Shown here piece after piece: positions 23,885-32,979 of a DNA stretch of 64,000 nucleotides. Each line of letters starts with the position of its first letter. Position 1 is the stretch's first letter. Source of the DNA: Lachnotalea sp041821265 (GTDB lineage Bacteria > Bacillota > Clostridia > Lachnospirales > Lachnospiraceae); assembly GCA_041821265.1 (NCBI GenBank), contig JBGUEQ010000023.1, positions 1 to 64,000 of the forward strand. Reading direction: 5' to 3'. Made by a program: the position numbers and the translations under genes. The notes under the pieces are model-generated. The model was not told the DNA's origin, ran no database searches, and was given only the letters and a program-made list of their open reading frames with translations.

Positions 23885-25171
23885 ATGAGTAATGATTACA
23901 GATGTGAAACCAAATGTGTTCAGTCAGGCTGGCAACCAAAGAATGGTGAGCCTAGAGTTTTACCGATTTATCAGAGTACAACATTTAAATATGATACAAG
24001 CGAACAAATGGGACGACTATTTGATCTGGAAGATGAAGGCTATTTTTATACAAGATTAGCGAATCCTACAAACGATGCAGTAGCCAAGAAAATTTGTGAA
24101 CTTGAAGGTGGATATGCTGCAATGCTTACTTCTTCAGGTCAGGCAGCAACATTTTTTTCTGTATTTAACATTTGCGAAGCGGGTGACCACGTTATTTGTT
24201 CCGCTACTATTTACGGCGGAACATTCAATTTACTTGGTGTTACTCTAAAAAAATGTGGTATTGAATGCACTTTTGTGGATCCAGATGCATCAGAAGAAGA
24301 AATAAATAAAGCATTTCAATCAAATACCAAAGCAGTATTCGCAGAATCCGTTTCAAATCCTACACTTGTTGTTTTAGATATTGAAAAGTTTGCAACGATT
24401 GCTCATAATCACGAAGTGCCATTAATTATTGATAATACATTTGCAACTCCAATTAATTGCAGACCTTTTGAATGGGGAGCAGATATCATTACTCATTCTA
24501 CAACAAAATACATGGATGGGCATGCGGTAAGCGTAGGCGGATGTATTGTTGATAGCGGTAATTTTGATTGGTTAGCACATGCAGATAAATTTCCGGGTTT
24601 AACAACTCCAGATGATTCTTATCACGGAATAATCTATGCAGAAAAGTTTGGAAAAGCTGCTTATATTACAAAAGCTACATCACAGCTTATGCGTGATTTG
24701 GGTGCTATTCAATCACCACAAAATGCGTTTTTACTTAATATTGGTCTTGAAACATTACATTTAAGAGTATCAAGACATTGTGAAAATGCACAAAAAGTTG
24801 CTGAATACCTCGAAGCAAAGGATGAAGTCGCATGGGTGAATTACGCAGGACTTTCAACAAATAAATATTATAATTTAGCTGAAAAGTATATGCCTAAGGG
24901 TATTTGCGGCGTGATTTCCTTTGGACTAAAGGGTGGAAGAAAAGCTTCTTCTGAAATGATGGATAGTTTAGAACTAGCAGCGATTGTAACACATGTTGCA
25001 GATTCTCGTACATCAATTTTACATCCAGCAAGTCATACACATCGTCAGATGACAGATGAACAGCTTCTTGAAGCAGGTGTAGCACCTGATTTAATTCGAT
25101 TATCAGTTGGGATAGAGAATGTTGAAGATATTATTGCAGATTTAGAACAAGCTATATCTAAAATAAAATGA
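23885..25171 (+). CDS. O-acetylhomoserine sulfhydrylase / aminocarboxypropyltransferase
   Basis: 428 aa, RBS AAGGAGG. Cys/Met-metabolism PLP fold type I: NPTNDAVAKKICELEGG, SNPTL, and the PLP lysine in ITHSTTKYMDGHAVSVGG. Length of about 430 and the internal extended segment fit MetY-type O-acetylhomoserine sulfhydrylases, which make homocysteine or methionine precursors from sulfide or methanethiol; a methionine gamma-lyase cannot be excluded. No SAM riboswitch is visible upstream. Its stop overlaps the start codon of a ruined MATE gene. Confidence 0.9.
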   Translation: MSNDYRCETKCVQSGWQPKNGEPRVLPIYQSTTFKYDTSEQMGRLFDLEDEGYFYTRLANPTNDAVAKKICELEGGYAAMLTSSGQAATFFSVFNICEAGDHVICSATIYGGTFNLLGVTLKKCGIECTFVDPDASEEEINKAFQSNTKAVFAESVSNPTLVVLDIEKFATIAHNHEVPLIIDNTFATPINCRPFEWGADIITHSTTKYMDGHAVSVGGCIVDSGNFDWLAHADKFPGLTTPDDSYHGIIYAEKFGKAAYITKATSQLMRDLGAIQSPQNAFLLNIGLETLHLRVSRHCENAQKVAEYLEAKDEVAWVNYAGLSTNKYYNLAEKYMPKGICGVISFGLKGGRKASSEMMDSLELAAIVTHVADSRTSILHPASHTHRQMTDEQLLEAGVAPDLIRLSVGIENVEDIIADLEQAISKIK

Positions 25172-25448
25172 TAAAGAATATGAATAAAGGAAATCCTACA
25201 AAGCTGATATTATCTTTTGCAGGACCTATGATTGCACAAGTTGTATCATCAATTTATTGTATTATAGTTTGTCGGTTTTTACCGGACAAAATATTGGCGG
25301 TGGAAACATATATTTACTGATTCATTATTTTGGTTCTACGGGTTTGTGGGTAGCAATTCCAATTTCGTGGGGCATGGCTTGTATCATTACAATTATTCGA
25401 TATTTTTCGGGAAAATGGAAAACAAAAGCAGTAATGAAAAACAATTAA
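25168..25448 (+). pseudogene. MATE-family efflux gene remnant
   Basis: The gene starts at ATG 25168 overlapping the metY-like stop (ATGA). Frame 1 reads NKGNPTKLILSFAGPMIAQ, a typical MATE N-terminus, but stops at about 50 codons. From about 25265 another frame gives FTGQNIGGGN, the mid-protein MATE motif, and then GLWVAIPISWGMA and a basic end, the MATE C-terminus. Only about 90 of the usual 450 codons remain, joined after large internal deletions and a frameshift. Confidence 0.75.
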
Positions 25449-25469
25449 CTATGATTTGTATAAAATCAC

Positions 25470-25548
25470 AATAATCCTCCATAATAAAAGATGATACGAA
25501 CTAAGGTATAATGCTAGTTATGTTTATCATACAATATGGAGGATTATT
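25470..25548 (+). promoter_or_regulatory. RBS-complementary inverted repeat before tepA
   Basis: AATAATCCTCCATA at 25470-25483 is perfectly complementary to TATGGAGGATTATT at 25535-25548, which contains the RBS of the next gene. A TATAAT (25507-25512) lies between the arms. Read-through RNA from upstream would hide the RBS, while RNA started at the internal promoter would not. The regulatory role is inferred; no good -35 is seen. Confidence 0.5.
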
Positions 25549-25549
25549 T

Positions 25550-26281
25550 ATGGAAAATATGAAAGAAGCGAAATTAAAAGATGAAAATCTAAAAGAAGAT
25601 ATTCAAGAAAAAAAAGATGAAAAAGTAAAAGAAACCGGTCAATTAACATTGGATAAAAATAAAAATAATTATAAAATTCATTTATTAAGTATTATAGGAG
25701 AAATAGAGGGTCACGAATGTCTTCCCGCAACGACAAAAACAACGAAGTATGAACATGTTCTACCAACATTGGCATCCATAGAAGATAGTGATGACGTGGA
25801 TGGTGTGCTGATTATTATTAATACTGTGGGTGGTGATGTGGAAAGCGGTCTTGCGATTGCAGAAATGATCGCCTCATTAAGTAAGCCTACGGTTTCACTA
25901 GTACTTGGAGGAAGTCACTCAATTGGTGTACCACTTGCAGTTGCTACTAATTATTCATTTATAGTTCCAACGGGTACGATGATTATTCATCCTGTAAGAA
26001 TTAACGGATTGGTTATTGGAGTTCCGCAAACATTTGATTATTTTAAAATAATTCAGGATCGTATTCTCAGATTCATTGTACATCATTGTAATACTACTGA
26101 AAAAAGATTAGAAAAGTTAATGATGGAAACTGGTATTCTTACCAAAGATGTCGGTACAATATTGGTTGGCAAGGAAGCTGTTTTTGAAGGCATAATTGAT
26201 GAAGTTGGTGGTATTCAAGATGCTTTGAAGAAATTGTATGGTATGATTGATAAATACAAGAATGAAGTGCCTTTTAGTTAA
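25550..26281 (+). CDS. tepA: TepA-type ClpP-family serine protease
   Basis: 243 aa from ATG 25550 (RBS TGGAGGATT); the in-frame upstream ATG at 25511 lies inside the promoter. A charged N-terminal tail (about 1-40) precedes a ClpP/crotonase fold with NTVGGDVESGLAIAEMIA, the nucleophile Ser in GGSHSIGVPLA and His in MIIHPVR. This is the TepA branch of S14 peptidases linked in Bacillus to germination/protein processing. A 15-bp hairpin and a terminator follow. Confidence 0.88.
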   Translation: MENMKEAKLKDENLKEDIQEKKDEKVKETGQLTLDKNKNNYKIHLLSIIGEIEGHECLPATTKTTKYEHVLPTLASIEDSDDVDGVLIIINTVGGDVESGLAIAEMIASLSKPTVSLVLGGSHSIGVPLAVATNYSFIVPTGTMIIHPVRINGLVIGVPQTFDYFKIIQDRILRFIVHHCNTTEKRLEKLMMETGILTKDVGTILVGKEAVFEGIIDEVGGIQDALKKLYGMIDKYKNEVPFS

Positions 26282-26315
26282 TAGGAAAGTTCATAGAGCG
26301 TTCCTATTAACTAAA
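26273..26315 (+). repeat. Repeat family B hairpin module overlapping the tepA stop
   Basis: Perfect 15-bp arms at 26273-26287 and 26301-26315 around GTTCATAGAGCG-type loop sequence. The TTAATAGGAA...TTCCTATTAA design is the same as the hairpin part of repeat B (22270-22316, 61751-61787). Confidence 0.6.
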
Positions 26316-26317
26316 AT

Positions 26318-26367
26318 AATCGAGTAGTGATAGCCGAAAAATCAGCTACCACTACTCGATTGTTTTT
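26318..26367. terminator. Terminator between tepA and flagellin genes
   Basis: AATCGAGTAGTG (26318-26329) pairs with CACTACTCGATT (26350-26361), with an inner TAGC/GCTA, and is followed by GTTTTT. The reverse strand has a short U-rich run too, so it may serve both convergent genes. Confidence 0.8.
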
Positions 26368-26384
26368 GAAAATTATCAACTTAT

Positions 26385-27152
26385 TTAATTGTTTGGATCT
26401 AAACCAATTACTTTATTAAAGGAAGATTCTTGATCTACCTGTGCTTTTTGGGTAAAAATTTTATATTGCTGCATGATATCATCTTGTTTCTTTTGTGTTA
26501 TTTCTTCGTATAAATCAGCATCTTTAATTGTACTTAGGGCTGAATCGTTGTTAAAAGCGGCAGAATTATTATAGCTAGTTATGCTATCTAACACATTGCT
26601 TTGAGCACCAATAGAACTTCTTGCAGAAGAAACTTGTTTAAGCGCATCTTCGATATCAGTAATATCAAATGTACTAGTAACGTTGTAGTCAGCGATACCT
26701 AATGCTTCCAGAGTAGAATTATATAATTCGATTTTAAGGCCTCCACCGGAAGGGTCTGTGGCTAAGTGGATGTCGGCCATACTTCCGTCTAATAAATTCA
26801 GTTGATTAAATTGTGTATTTTTAGCGGCATCCTGAATTCCAGATTTCATTTGAGAAATTTCATCTTGAATGGCGCTTAAATCATCAGAAGAGTTAGTTCC
26901 ATTCGATGCTTTTAAACTTAATTCATAGATTCGTTGAAGACTGTCATTGATGTTGCTTAAACTATTATCTGCTACATTTAATAAGTCTTTACCAGAGGAA
27001 GCGTTATCAGAAGATTGCGACAGTGCTTTTGATTGACTCTCTAATTTTTCGGAAATAGCTAATCCTGATGCATTATCTGAAGCAGAATTAATTTTATTTC
27101 CGTTTGATACTCTTTCATAACTGGATATGTTGGAAATTCCTGTTACACTCAT
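26385..27152 (-). CDS. Short divergent flagellin
   Basis: 255 aa from ATG 27152 (RBS AAGGTGAT); an upstream in-frame ATG at 27230 has no RBS. INSASDNASGLAISEKLESQ, the DLLNVADNSLSNIND..L.RI stretch and NTQFNQLNLLDGS are the conserved D0/D1 flagellin helices. The N-terminal D0 helix is about 12 residues shorter than usual and begins MSVTGISNISS. No variable D2/D3 domain is present, and the C-terminus ends KVIGLD rather than the usual polar helix end. It stands alone, away from other flagellar genes. It may be a minor filament protein or a flagellin-like surface protein. Confidence 0.8.
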   Translation of the reverse strand: MSVTGISNISSYERVSNGNKINSASDNASGLAISEKLESQSKALSQSSDNASSGKDLLNVADNSLSNINDSLQRIYELSLKASNGTNSSDDLSAIQDEISQMKSGIQDAAKNTQFNQLNLLDGSMADIHLATDPSGGGLKIELYNSTLEALGIADYNVTSTFDITDIEDALKQVSSARSSIGAQSNVLDSITSYNNSAAFNNDSALSTIKDADLYEEITQKKQDDIMQQYKIFTQKAQVDQESSFNKVIGLDPNN

Positions 27153-27269
27153 AAATATCACCTTACCTTTATCTTTTGAAGAGGTTAATATGTACAATTT
27201 AAGTTTACTATAAGACTTACATATATTCAAGTTAATTAGAATAATTTAATAGTTGTTACGATCCGCCTT

Positions 27270-27402
27270 GTTACTGTTCACTCCGTTCACAGTAACTTAT
27301 GATTTCTGCATGCAAATTCGCTACGCGAAGCAGAAATCATTTGTCGAATCATTTTCTTACGTAGCTTAACAGCTAGTGTTAAGCTACTGTGTGAACAGTA
27401 AC
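27270..27402. mobile_element. MITE family A variant with exact target duplication
   Basis: 133 bp. GTTACTGTTCAC (27270-27281) and GTGAACAGTAAC (27391-27402) are perfect 12-bp inverted ends. TCCGCCTT lies directly outside both (27262-27269 and 27403-27410), an exact 8-bp target duplication. As in family A, the left end is followed by an inverted copy of itself (GTTCACAGTAAC, 27285-27296). Inner hairpins GATTTCTGC/GCAGAAATC and AGCTTAACA/TGTTAAGCT. No coding capacity. Confidence 0.85.
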
Positions 27403-27473
27403 TCCGCCTTACTGCAAAATACGGCAATTCTGTGAATAGAAACTATTAGCTCTCATTAAAGTAAACATTAATA

Positions 27474-27502
27474 ATGACATTTCTTTGATGAAATGTTATA
27501 AT
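27474..27502 (+). promoter_or_regulatory. uppP promoter with inverted repeat between -35 and -10
   Basis: ATGACA (27474-27479) and TGTTATAAT (TATAAT at 27497-27502, extended -10) are 17 bp apart. The spacer holds ACATTTC-6-GAAATGT (27477-27496), a perfect 7-bp inverted repeat in the right place for a repressor. The binding protein is unknown. Confidence 0.6.
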
Positions 27503-27564
27503 TAATGATATGACGAGTTAGACAAACATACGTTTGGAATGTTTTGATGCTTAGGAGGAAAACA

Positions 27565-28440
27565 ATGTCACTTTTACAAGCGATTTTGATGGGGTTTATA
27601 CAAGGGGTAACCGAATTTTTGCCAGTTAGTAGTTCAGGTCATTTAGCTATATTTAAAGAGTTATTTAAAATAAATTTAGAATCAGGTATGCTATTTGATA
27701 TCATGTTACATTTGGGAACGCTTGCAGCTGTTTTTGTTGTTTATTTTAAAGATATAAAGAAATTAATAATAGAAGGTGTGTGTATTGTAGGAGACTGCAT
27801 TACAAATGCATGGGTATTTATTGGAAACAAAATACATAAAGTAAACAACCCTTATCGACAGGTGGTTCGCAATGCCTATAGAAAATTTGTTGTACTAGTT
27901 ATCGTATCGACGATACCTACAGCAATTATTGGTTATGCAGCAAAAGATTTAATTGAAGTAGTATCAGGAATTTTGATTATTCCAGGTATATGTTTAATTA
28001 TAACAAGTATTTTATTATTTATAGCAGATAAATATAATGAAGGAACTAAGACGCCAAAACAGGTAACCTATAATAATGCATTTATTATTGGTATTTGTCA
28101 GGGTATTGCAACACTTCCAGGAATTTCTCGCTCAGGAACAACGCTTACAGCATGTCTTGTTAGTGGATTTGATAAGAAATTTGCAGTTAAGTATTCTTTT
28201 ATTATGTCTATTCCAGCTATATTAGGCGCTGCACTTCTAGAAGTGAAAGACTTAAATGGCATGAAGTTTACCACGGTAGAAATTGTGAATTATAGCATTG
28301 GAGCTATTGTAGCTGCAGTTGTTGGATATGTGTGTATTAAGACAATGCTTGTTGTAGTTAGGAAGAATAAGTTTAAGATATTTGCGTTTTACTGTTTATT
28401 CGCTGGAATAACAGCAAGCGTTGGATATTTTTTAATTTAA
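27565..28440 (+). CDS. uppP: Undecaprenyl-diphosphate phosphatase (BacA type)
   Basis: 291 aa from ATG 27565 (RBS TAGGAGG). GFIQGVTEFLPVSSSGHLAI is the (E/Q)-rich catalytic motif 1, and GIATLPGISRSGTTLT (PGxSRSGxT) is motif 2. Seven to eight membrane helices. It recycles the lipid carrier for peptidoglycan synthesis and confers bacitracin tolerance. The loop at about residues 80-115 is longer than in short homologues. Confidence 0.96.
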   Translation: MSLLQAILMGFIQGVTEFLPVSSSGHLAIFKELFKINLESGMLFDIMLHLGTLAAVFVVYFKDIKKLIIEGVCIVGDCITNAWVFIGNKIHKVNNPYRQVVRNAYRKFVVLVIVSTIPTAIIGYAAKDLIEVVSGILIIPGICLIITSILLFIADKYNEGTKTPKQVTYNNAFIIGICQGIATLPGISRSGTTLTACLVSGFDKKFAVKYSFIMSIPAILGAALLEVKDLNGMKFTTVEIVNYSIGAIVAAVVGYVCIKTMLVVVRKNKFKIFAFYCLFAGITASVGYFLI

Positions 28441-28494
28441 TAGGGAATGGAATAGTTACAAAAAGTTTTGCAATTTATACCGGGAGGCAACTAA

Positions 28495-31134
28495 ATGAGT
28501 ACAAGCACTAACAAAAAAACAAGTACATCAAGAAATACACGAAATACTAAAACTACAAATAATAAAAATAAGAAGAGTGTCACTTCAAGAGCTAAGAATA
28601 GTAAAACGAAGGCTAATCAAAATGATAGCTTTATCAAAGCAGAGATAGTTCTTTTAGTTATATTAGCATTTTCCATCATTCTTTTGATTAGTAATTTTGG
28701 AGTGGGGGGAAGTCTTGGGAATTATATAAGTAGTGTTGCTTTTGGAGTGTTTGGAATTTTAGCATACATATTACCCTTTGTGTTGTTTTTTGGTTGTGCT
28801 TTTTTTATATCAAATAAGGAAAATGCAAAGGTAATAATAAAGTTGATAACAGGAATTGTATTATTCCTATTTTTATGTGTTTTAGCACAGTTATTTAGTA
28901 AAGCATATGTAATAAATCATTCGGTTGATGAATTTTATAAATATTCAGCCCTTCATAAAAGTTCAGGTGGAATCGTTGGCGGTCTATTATGTAAATTATT
29001 CATGGCTGCATTTGGTGTTGTGGGTGCTTATGTCATTTCTATAACCTTAATGATAATTTCACTTGTAATTATTACAGAGCGATCATTTTTAAGAGGTGTT
29101 AAGAAAAGTAGTGACAAAGTATATTCGACTGCAAAGTCTACTGCGATTGCAGGAAATGAAAAACGTAAAGAACGTGCTGAGCAAAGACAAATAGAAGCAG
29201 ACAAACGACGTGACAAACGAGTGGAAGGGGTATGTGTTAATACTTCCATTGATGTTGCTAACAAATCCGCTAAACAAGATATTCATGAAATTACAATGGA
29301 TTTCCCACCAGAACCTAGTTCGGCTAGTCTTAACATAGGAAATGATGATTCTGTAAATAATAAACAGGCAGTAGTTCAAATGGATGAATTTCATGTAGCA
29401 CCGCTAGATTATAATAATGATAGTCAGGCATTGGAAGGAATCAAAATAAAGGATGAACCAGAAATAATTAGACCTGTGGTGCCAAACTATGAAGAAGCAC
29501 CATTGAAAGAGAGTGGATATCAATTATCACCTCTAGAAAAACAAGCTTTAGATATTATCAAAGATACTCCGAGAAAGAAGAAAGAAAACTTGCCCAAAGA
29601 AGTGGCGATGGAACAAGAAGTGCAAATTAATCCAGAAATTGTTGCTAGTGAACAATTAAAAGAAAAAGAATATGTATTCCCACCAATGGATTTATTAAAA
29701 CGAGGTTCTGTAAAGGGTAGTGGTGATTCTGATATTCATTTACGAGAGACTGCTGCTAAATTACAACAGACGTTGCAAAACTTTGGTGTAAGAGTAAATA
29801 TTACAAATATAAGTTGCGGACCAACTGTTACACGATACGAACTACAACCAGAAATGGGAGTTAAAGTGAGTAAAATTGTTAGTTTGTCTGATGATATTAA
29901 ACTAAATTTAGCGGCGGCTGATATTCGAATAGAAGCGCCAATTCCTGGAAAAGCAGCAGTTGGTATTGAAGTGCCAAATAAAGAAAATAGTACGGTAATG
30001 TTTCGAGATTTAATTGAATCGGAAGAATTTAAGAAACATCCATCCAATATCTCATTTGCAGCGGGCAAAGATATTAGTGGACATACCATTGTAGCTGATA
30101 TTGCAAAGATGCCACATCTATTGATTGCAGGTGCTACGGGATCAGGTAAGTCAGTGTGTATCAATACATTGATTATGAGTATTATCTATAAGGCCAATCC
30201 AGAAGACGTTAAACTTATTATGATTGATCCAAAAGTAGTGGAACTTAGTGTTTATAATGGAATTCCTCATTTGCTTATTCCGGTTGTAACGGACCCGAAG
30301 AAGGCAGCGGGGGCTCTTAACTGGGCTGTAGCTGAAATGACTTCGCGATATAAGAAGTTTGCAGATTTAAACGTACGTGATTTAAAAGGATATAATGAGA
30401 AGATTAAATCAATTGAAGATATCGAAGACGATAACAAGCCCCAAAAGCTTCCGCAAATAATTATAATTGTAGATGAGCTTGCGGATTTAATGATGGTTGC
30501 TCCAGGTGAAGTGGAAGAATCCATTTGTCGTTTAGCACAGCTAGCAAGGGCTGCTGGGCTACATTTGATTATAGCGACGCAGCGACCTAGCGTTAATGTC
30601 ATTACAGGCCTAATTAAAGCCAATATGCCATCGAGAATAGCATTTGCAGTATCTTCTGGAGTGGATTCTAGAACTATTATTGATATGAATGGAGCTGAAA
30701 AGCTTCTTGGTAAAGGGGATATGCTATTTTATCCACAAGGTTATCAGAAACCAGCACGTGTGCAAGGAGCATTTGTAACAGATAAAGAAGTGAGCGATGT
30801 GGTCGAATTCTTAACCAAGCAACATGGTGAAGTGGAATATAATAAAGAAGTAGAAGCAACAATAAGCACGAATACACAAGCTAATTTAGATTCAGGTAAC
30901 TCAGGAACTGAGCGTGATTCTTATTTTGTTGACGCTGGTAAATTTATTATAGAAAAAGATAAAGCTTCTATTGGTATGCTTCAAAGAGTATTTAAAGTAG
31001 GCTTTAATCGAGCGGCAAGAATTATGGACCAGCTATGTGATGCAGGAGTAGTTGGAGAGGAAGAAGGTACAAAGCCTCGGAAAGTAATAATGTCCTTAGA
31101 AGAATTTGAGGAATTCATTGACGAATGCGTGTAA
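28495..31134 (+). CDS. ftsK: FtsK/SpoIIIE DNA translocase
   Basis: 879 aa. A basic Thr/Lys/Asn-rich N-terminal tail (1-40) leads into four to five membrane helices (about 48-195), a charged linker (about 200-390), then the RecA-like motor with Walker A GATGSGKSV near residue 550, Walker B IIIIVDELADLM and the C-terminal gamma winged helix (IGMLQRVFKVGFNRAARIMDQ...). It pumps chromosomal DNA through the division or spore septum. Cannot tell FtsK from SpoIIIE by sequence; Clostridia often have one. Confidence 0.95.
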   Translation: MSTSTNKKTSTSRNTRNTKTTNNKNKKSVTSRAKNSKTKANQNDSFIKAEIVLLVILAFSIILLISNFGVGGSLGNYISSVAFGVFGILAYILPFVLFFGCAFFISNKENAKVIIKLITGIVLFLFLCVLAQLFSKAYVINHSVDEFYKYSALHKSSGGIVGGLLCKLFMAAFGVVGAYVISITLMIISLVIITERSFLRGVKKSSDKVYSTAKSTAIAGNEKRKERAEQRQIEADKRRDKRVEGVCVNTSIDVANKSAKQDIHEITMDFPPEPSSASLNIGNDDSVNNKQAVVQMDEFHVAPLDYNNDSQALEGIKIKDEPEIIRPVVPNYEEAPLKESGYQLSPLEKQALDIIKDTPRKKKENLPKEVAMEQEVQINPEIVASEQLKEKEYVFPPMDLLKRGSVKGSGDSDIHLRETAAKLQQTLQNFGVRVNITNISCGPTVTRYELQPEMGVKVSKIVSLSDDIKLNLAAADIRIEAPIPGKAAVGIEVPNKENSTVMFRDLIESEEFKKHPSNISFAAGKDISGHTIVADIAKMPHLLIAGATGSGKSVCINTLIMSIIYKANPEDVKLIMIDPKVVELSVYNGIPHLLIPVVTDPKKAAGALNWAVAEMTSRYKKFADLNVRDLKGYNEKIKSIEDIEDDNKPQKLPQIIIIVDELADLMMVAPGEVEESICRLAQLARAAGLHLIIATQRPSVNVITGLIKANMPSRIAFAVSSGVDSRTIIDMNGAEKLLGKGDMLFYPQGYQKPARVQGAFVTDKEVSDVVEFLTKQHGEVEYNKEVEATISTNTQANLDSGNSGTERDSYFVDAGKFIIEKDKASIGMLQRVFKVGFNRAARIMDQLCDAGVVGEEEGTKPRKVIMSLEEFEEFIDECV

Positions 31135-31152
31135 GTTATGGTAAAAATATTT

Positions 31153-31253
31153 GTAACTTCTAAGTACCTATTGACGTGAAGCGTTTTGCAAAGCAAAATC
31201 CCGAGTTTTATATGTATTGCGCAGTGGTAACTATGAAGATACTGAATCGTTAT
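31153..31253 (-). mobile_element. MITE family A, copy 3 with exact target duplication
   Basis: 101 bp, shorter than other copies. Ends GTAACTTCTAAGTACC (31153-31168) and GATACTGAATCGTTAT (31238-31253) diverge from consensus but remain inverted to each other. AAATATTT flanks both sides (31145-31152 and 31254-31261), an exact 8-bp duplication. The GTGGTAACTATGAAG block at the right end shows it lies opposite to copies 1 and 2. Confidence 0.85.
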
Positions 31254-31283
31254 AAATATTTAATATTCTAAAGGAGAAACGTG

Positions 31284-32954
31284 ATGAAAACAGATATTCA
31301 AATTGCACAAGATGCACAAATGATACACATTAAAGAAATTGCAAAAAAATTAGATATTACAGAGGATGAACTTGAACTGTATGGTAAATATAAGGCGAAG
31401 TTATCTGATGATTTATGGGATAAAGTAAAAGATAATAAAGATGGTAAACTTATATTAGTAACAGCGATTAATCCAACACCTGCAGGTGAAGGGAAAACAA
31501 CAACAACAGTAGGCTTAGGGCAGGCTTTGGATAAATTAGATAAAAAGGCTATTATTGCATTAAGAGAGCCATCACTTGGACCTTGTTTTGGAATTAAAGG
31601 TGGTGCCGCAGGGGGCGGGTACGCACAAGTTGTACCGATGGAGGATTTGAACTTACATTTTACAGGTGATTTTCATGCTGTTACATCGGCTAACAATTTA
31701 TTGTCAGCACTTTTGGACAATCACATTCAACAGGGAAATGAACTTAATATTGATACAAGACAAGTGGTTTGGAAACGTTGCCTTGATATGAACGATAGAG
31801 TTCTTAGAAATATTGTAGTTGGACTAGGTAATAAAATGGATGGCGTAGTAAGAGAAGATCATTTTGTTATTTCAGTTGCATCAGAGATTATGGCAATTTT
31901 ATGTCTTGCAGACGACATGGCAGACCTAAAAAAAAGAATAGGATGTATTATTGTAGCATATAATTATAGTGGAGAGCCAATTACTGCCAATGATTTGCAA
32001 GCAACCGGTGCAATGGCAGCGCTGCTTAAAGACGCAATCAAACCAAATATCATTCAAACATTAGAACATACACCAGCTTTGGTTCATGGAGGACCATTTG
32101 CTAATATTGCTCATGGATGCAATAGTGTACGTGCAACAAAAACAGCTCTTAAATTAGCTGATATCGTAGTGACCGAAGCAGGATTTGGTGCGGATTTAGG
32201 TGCTGAAAAATTCTTTGATATAAAATGCCGTAAAGCGGACTTAAAACCTGATGCAGTTGTTTTAGTTGCAACTGTTCGTGCTTTGAAATATAATGGTGGT
32301 GTTACCAAAGCGGATTTATCAACAGAAAATCTGTTGGCCTTAAGTAAAGGTATTGTAAATCTTGAAAAACATATTGAGAATTTACAAAAATATCAAGTTC
32401 CAGTTATTGTAACACTTAATTCTTTTGTTACAGATACAGAAGAAGAATATAAATTTGTTAAAAATTTCTGTGAAGAAAAAGGCTGTGAATTTGCATTATC
32501 TAAAGTATGGGAATTAGGTGGAGAAGGTGGAATTGAACTTGCTAACAAAGTTCTTGAAACACTAGAGACTAAGAAAAGCAATTTCAAGCCTATTTATGAG
32601 GACAACATTGCGCTAAAGGACAAAATCAGTAAAGTGGCTATTGAAATTTATGGTGCGGATGGTGTTAAGTATTCGGTAGCAGCAGAGAAAGCGTTAGCCA
32701 AAATAGAAGATATGGGATTTCAAGACTTTCCGGTATGTATGGCAAAAAATCAATACTCATTATCAGATGATGCAACCTTACTCGGAAGACCAACTGGATT
32801 TACGATTAATGTTAGAGATGTATATGTTTCAGCGGGAGCTGGATTTGTTGTGGTTTTGACAGGAGCGGTTATGACTATGCCTGGATTACCGAAATACCCA
32901 GCAGCTAATTATATTGATGTAGATGACAATGGCATAATCGTAGGCTTATTTTAG
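31284..32954 (+). CDS. fhs: Formate--tetrahydrofolate ligase
   Basis: 556 aa from ATG 31284 (RBS AAGGAGA); the GTG 3 nt earlier is an alternative. TPAGEGKTTTTVGLGQAL is the nucleotide-binding loop, with REPSLGPCFGIKGGAAGGGYAQ split across the substrate site. It makes 10-formyl-THF from formate and ATP and works with FolD, encoded 26 bp downstream, in one-carbon metabolism; in acetogens this is the Wood-Ljungdahl methyl branch, but no other genes of that route are in view. Confidence 0.97.
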   Translation: MKTDIQIAQDAQMIHIKEIAKKLDITEDELELYGKYKAKLSDDLWDKVKDNKDGKLILVTAINPTPAGEGKTTTTVGLGQALDKLDKKAIIALREPSLGPCFGIKGGAAGGGYAQVVPMEDLNLHFTGDFHAVTSANNLLSALLDNHIQQGNELNIDTRQVVWKRCLDMNDRVLRNIVVGLGNKMDGVVREDHFVISVASEIMAILCLADDMADLKKRIGCIIVAYNYSGEPITANDLQATGAMAALLKDAIKPNIIQTLEHTPALVHGGPFANIAHGCNSVRATKTALKLADIVVTEAGFGADLGAEKFFDIKCRKADLKPDAVVLVATVRALKYNGGVTKADLSTENLLALSKGIVNLEKHIENLQKYQVPVIVTLNSFVTDTEEEYKFVKNFCEEKGCEFALSKVWELGGEGGIELANKVLETLETKKSNFKPIYEDNIALKDKISKVAIEIYGADGVKYSVAAEKALAKIEDMGFQDFPVCMAKNQYSLSDDATLLGRPTGFTINVRDVYVSAGAGFVVVLTGAVMTMPGLPKYPAANYIDVDDNGIIVGLF

Positions 32955-32979
32955 TAGTTACGAATGGAAAGGAATCAAA

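Noticed and set aside
31135..31283. THF riboswitch before fhs
   Set aside because: The interval is a MITE and its flank; no THF aptamer core recognised.
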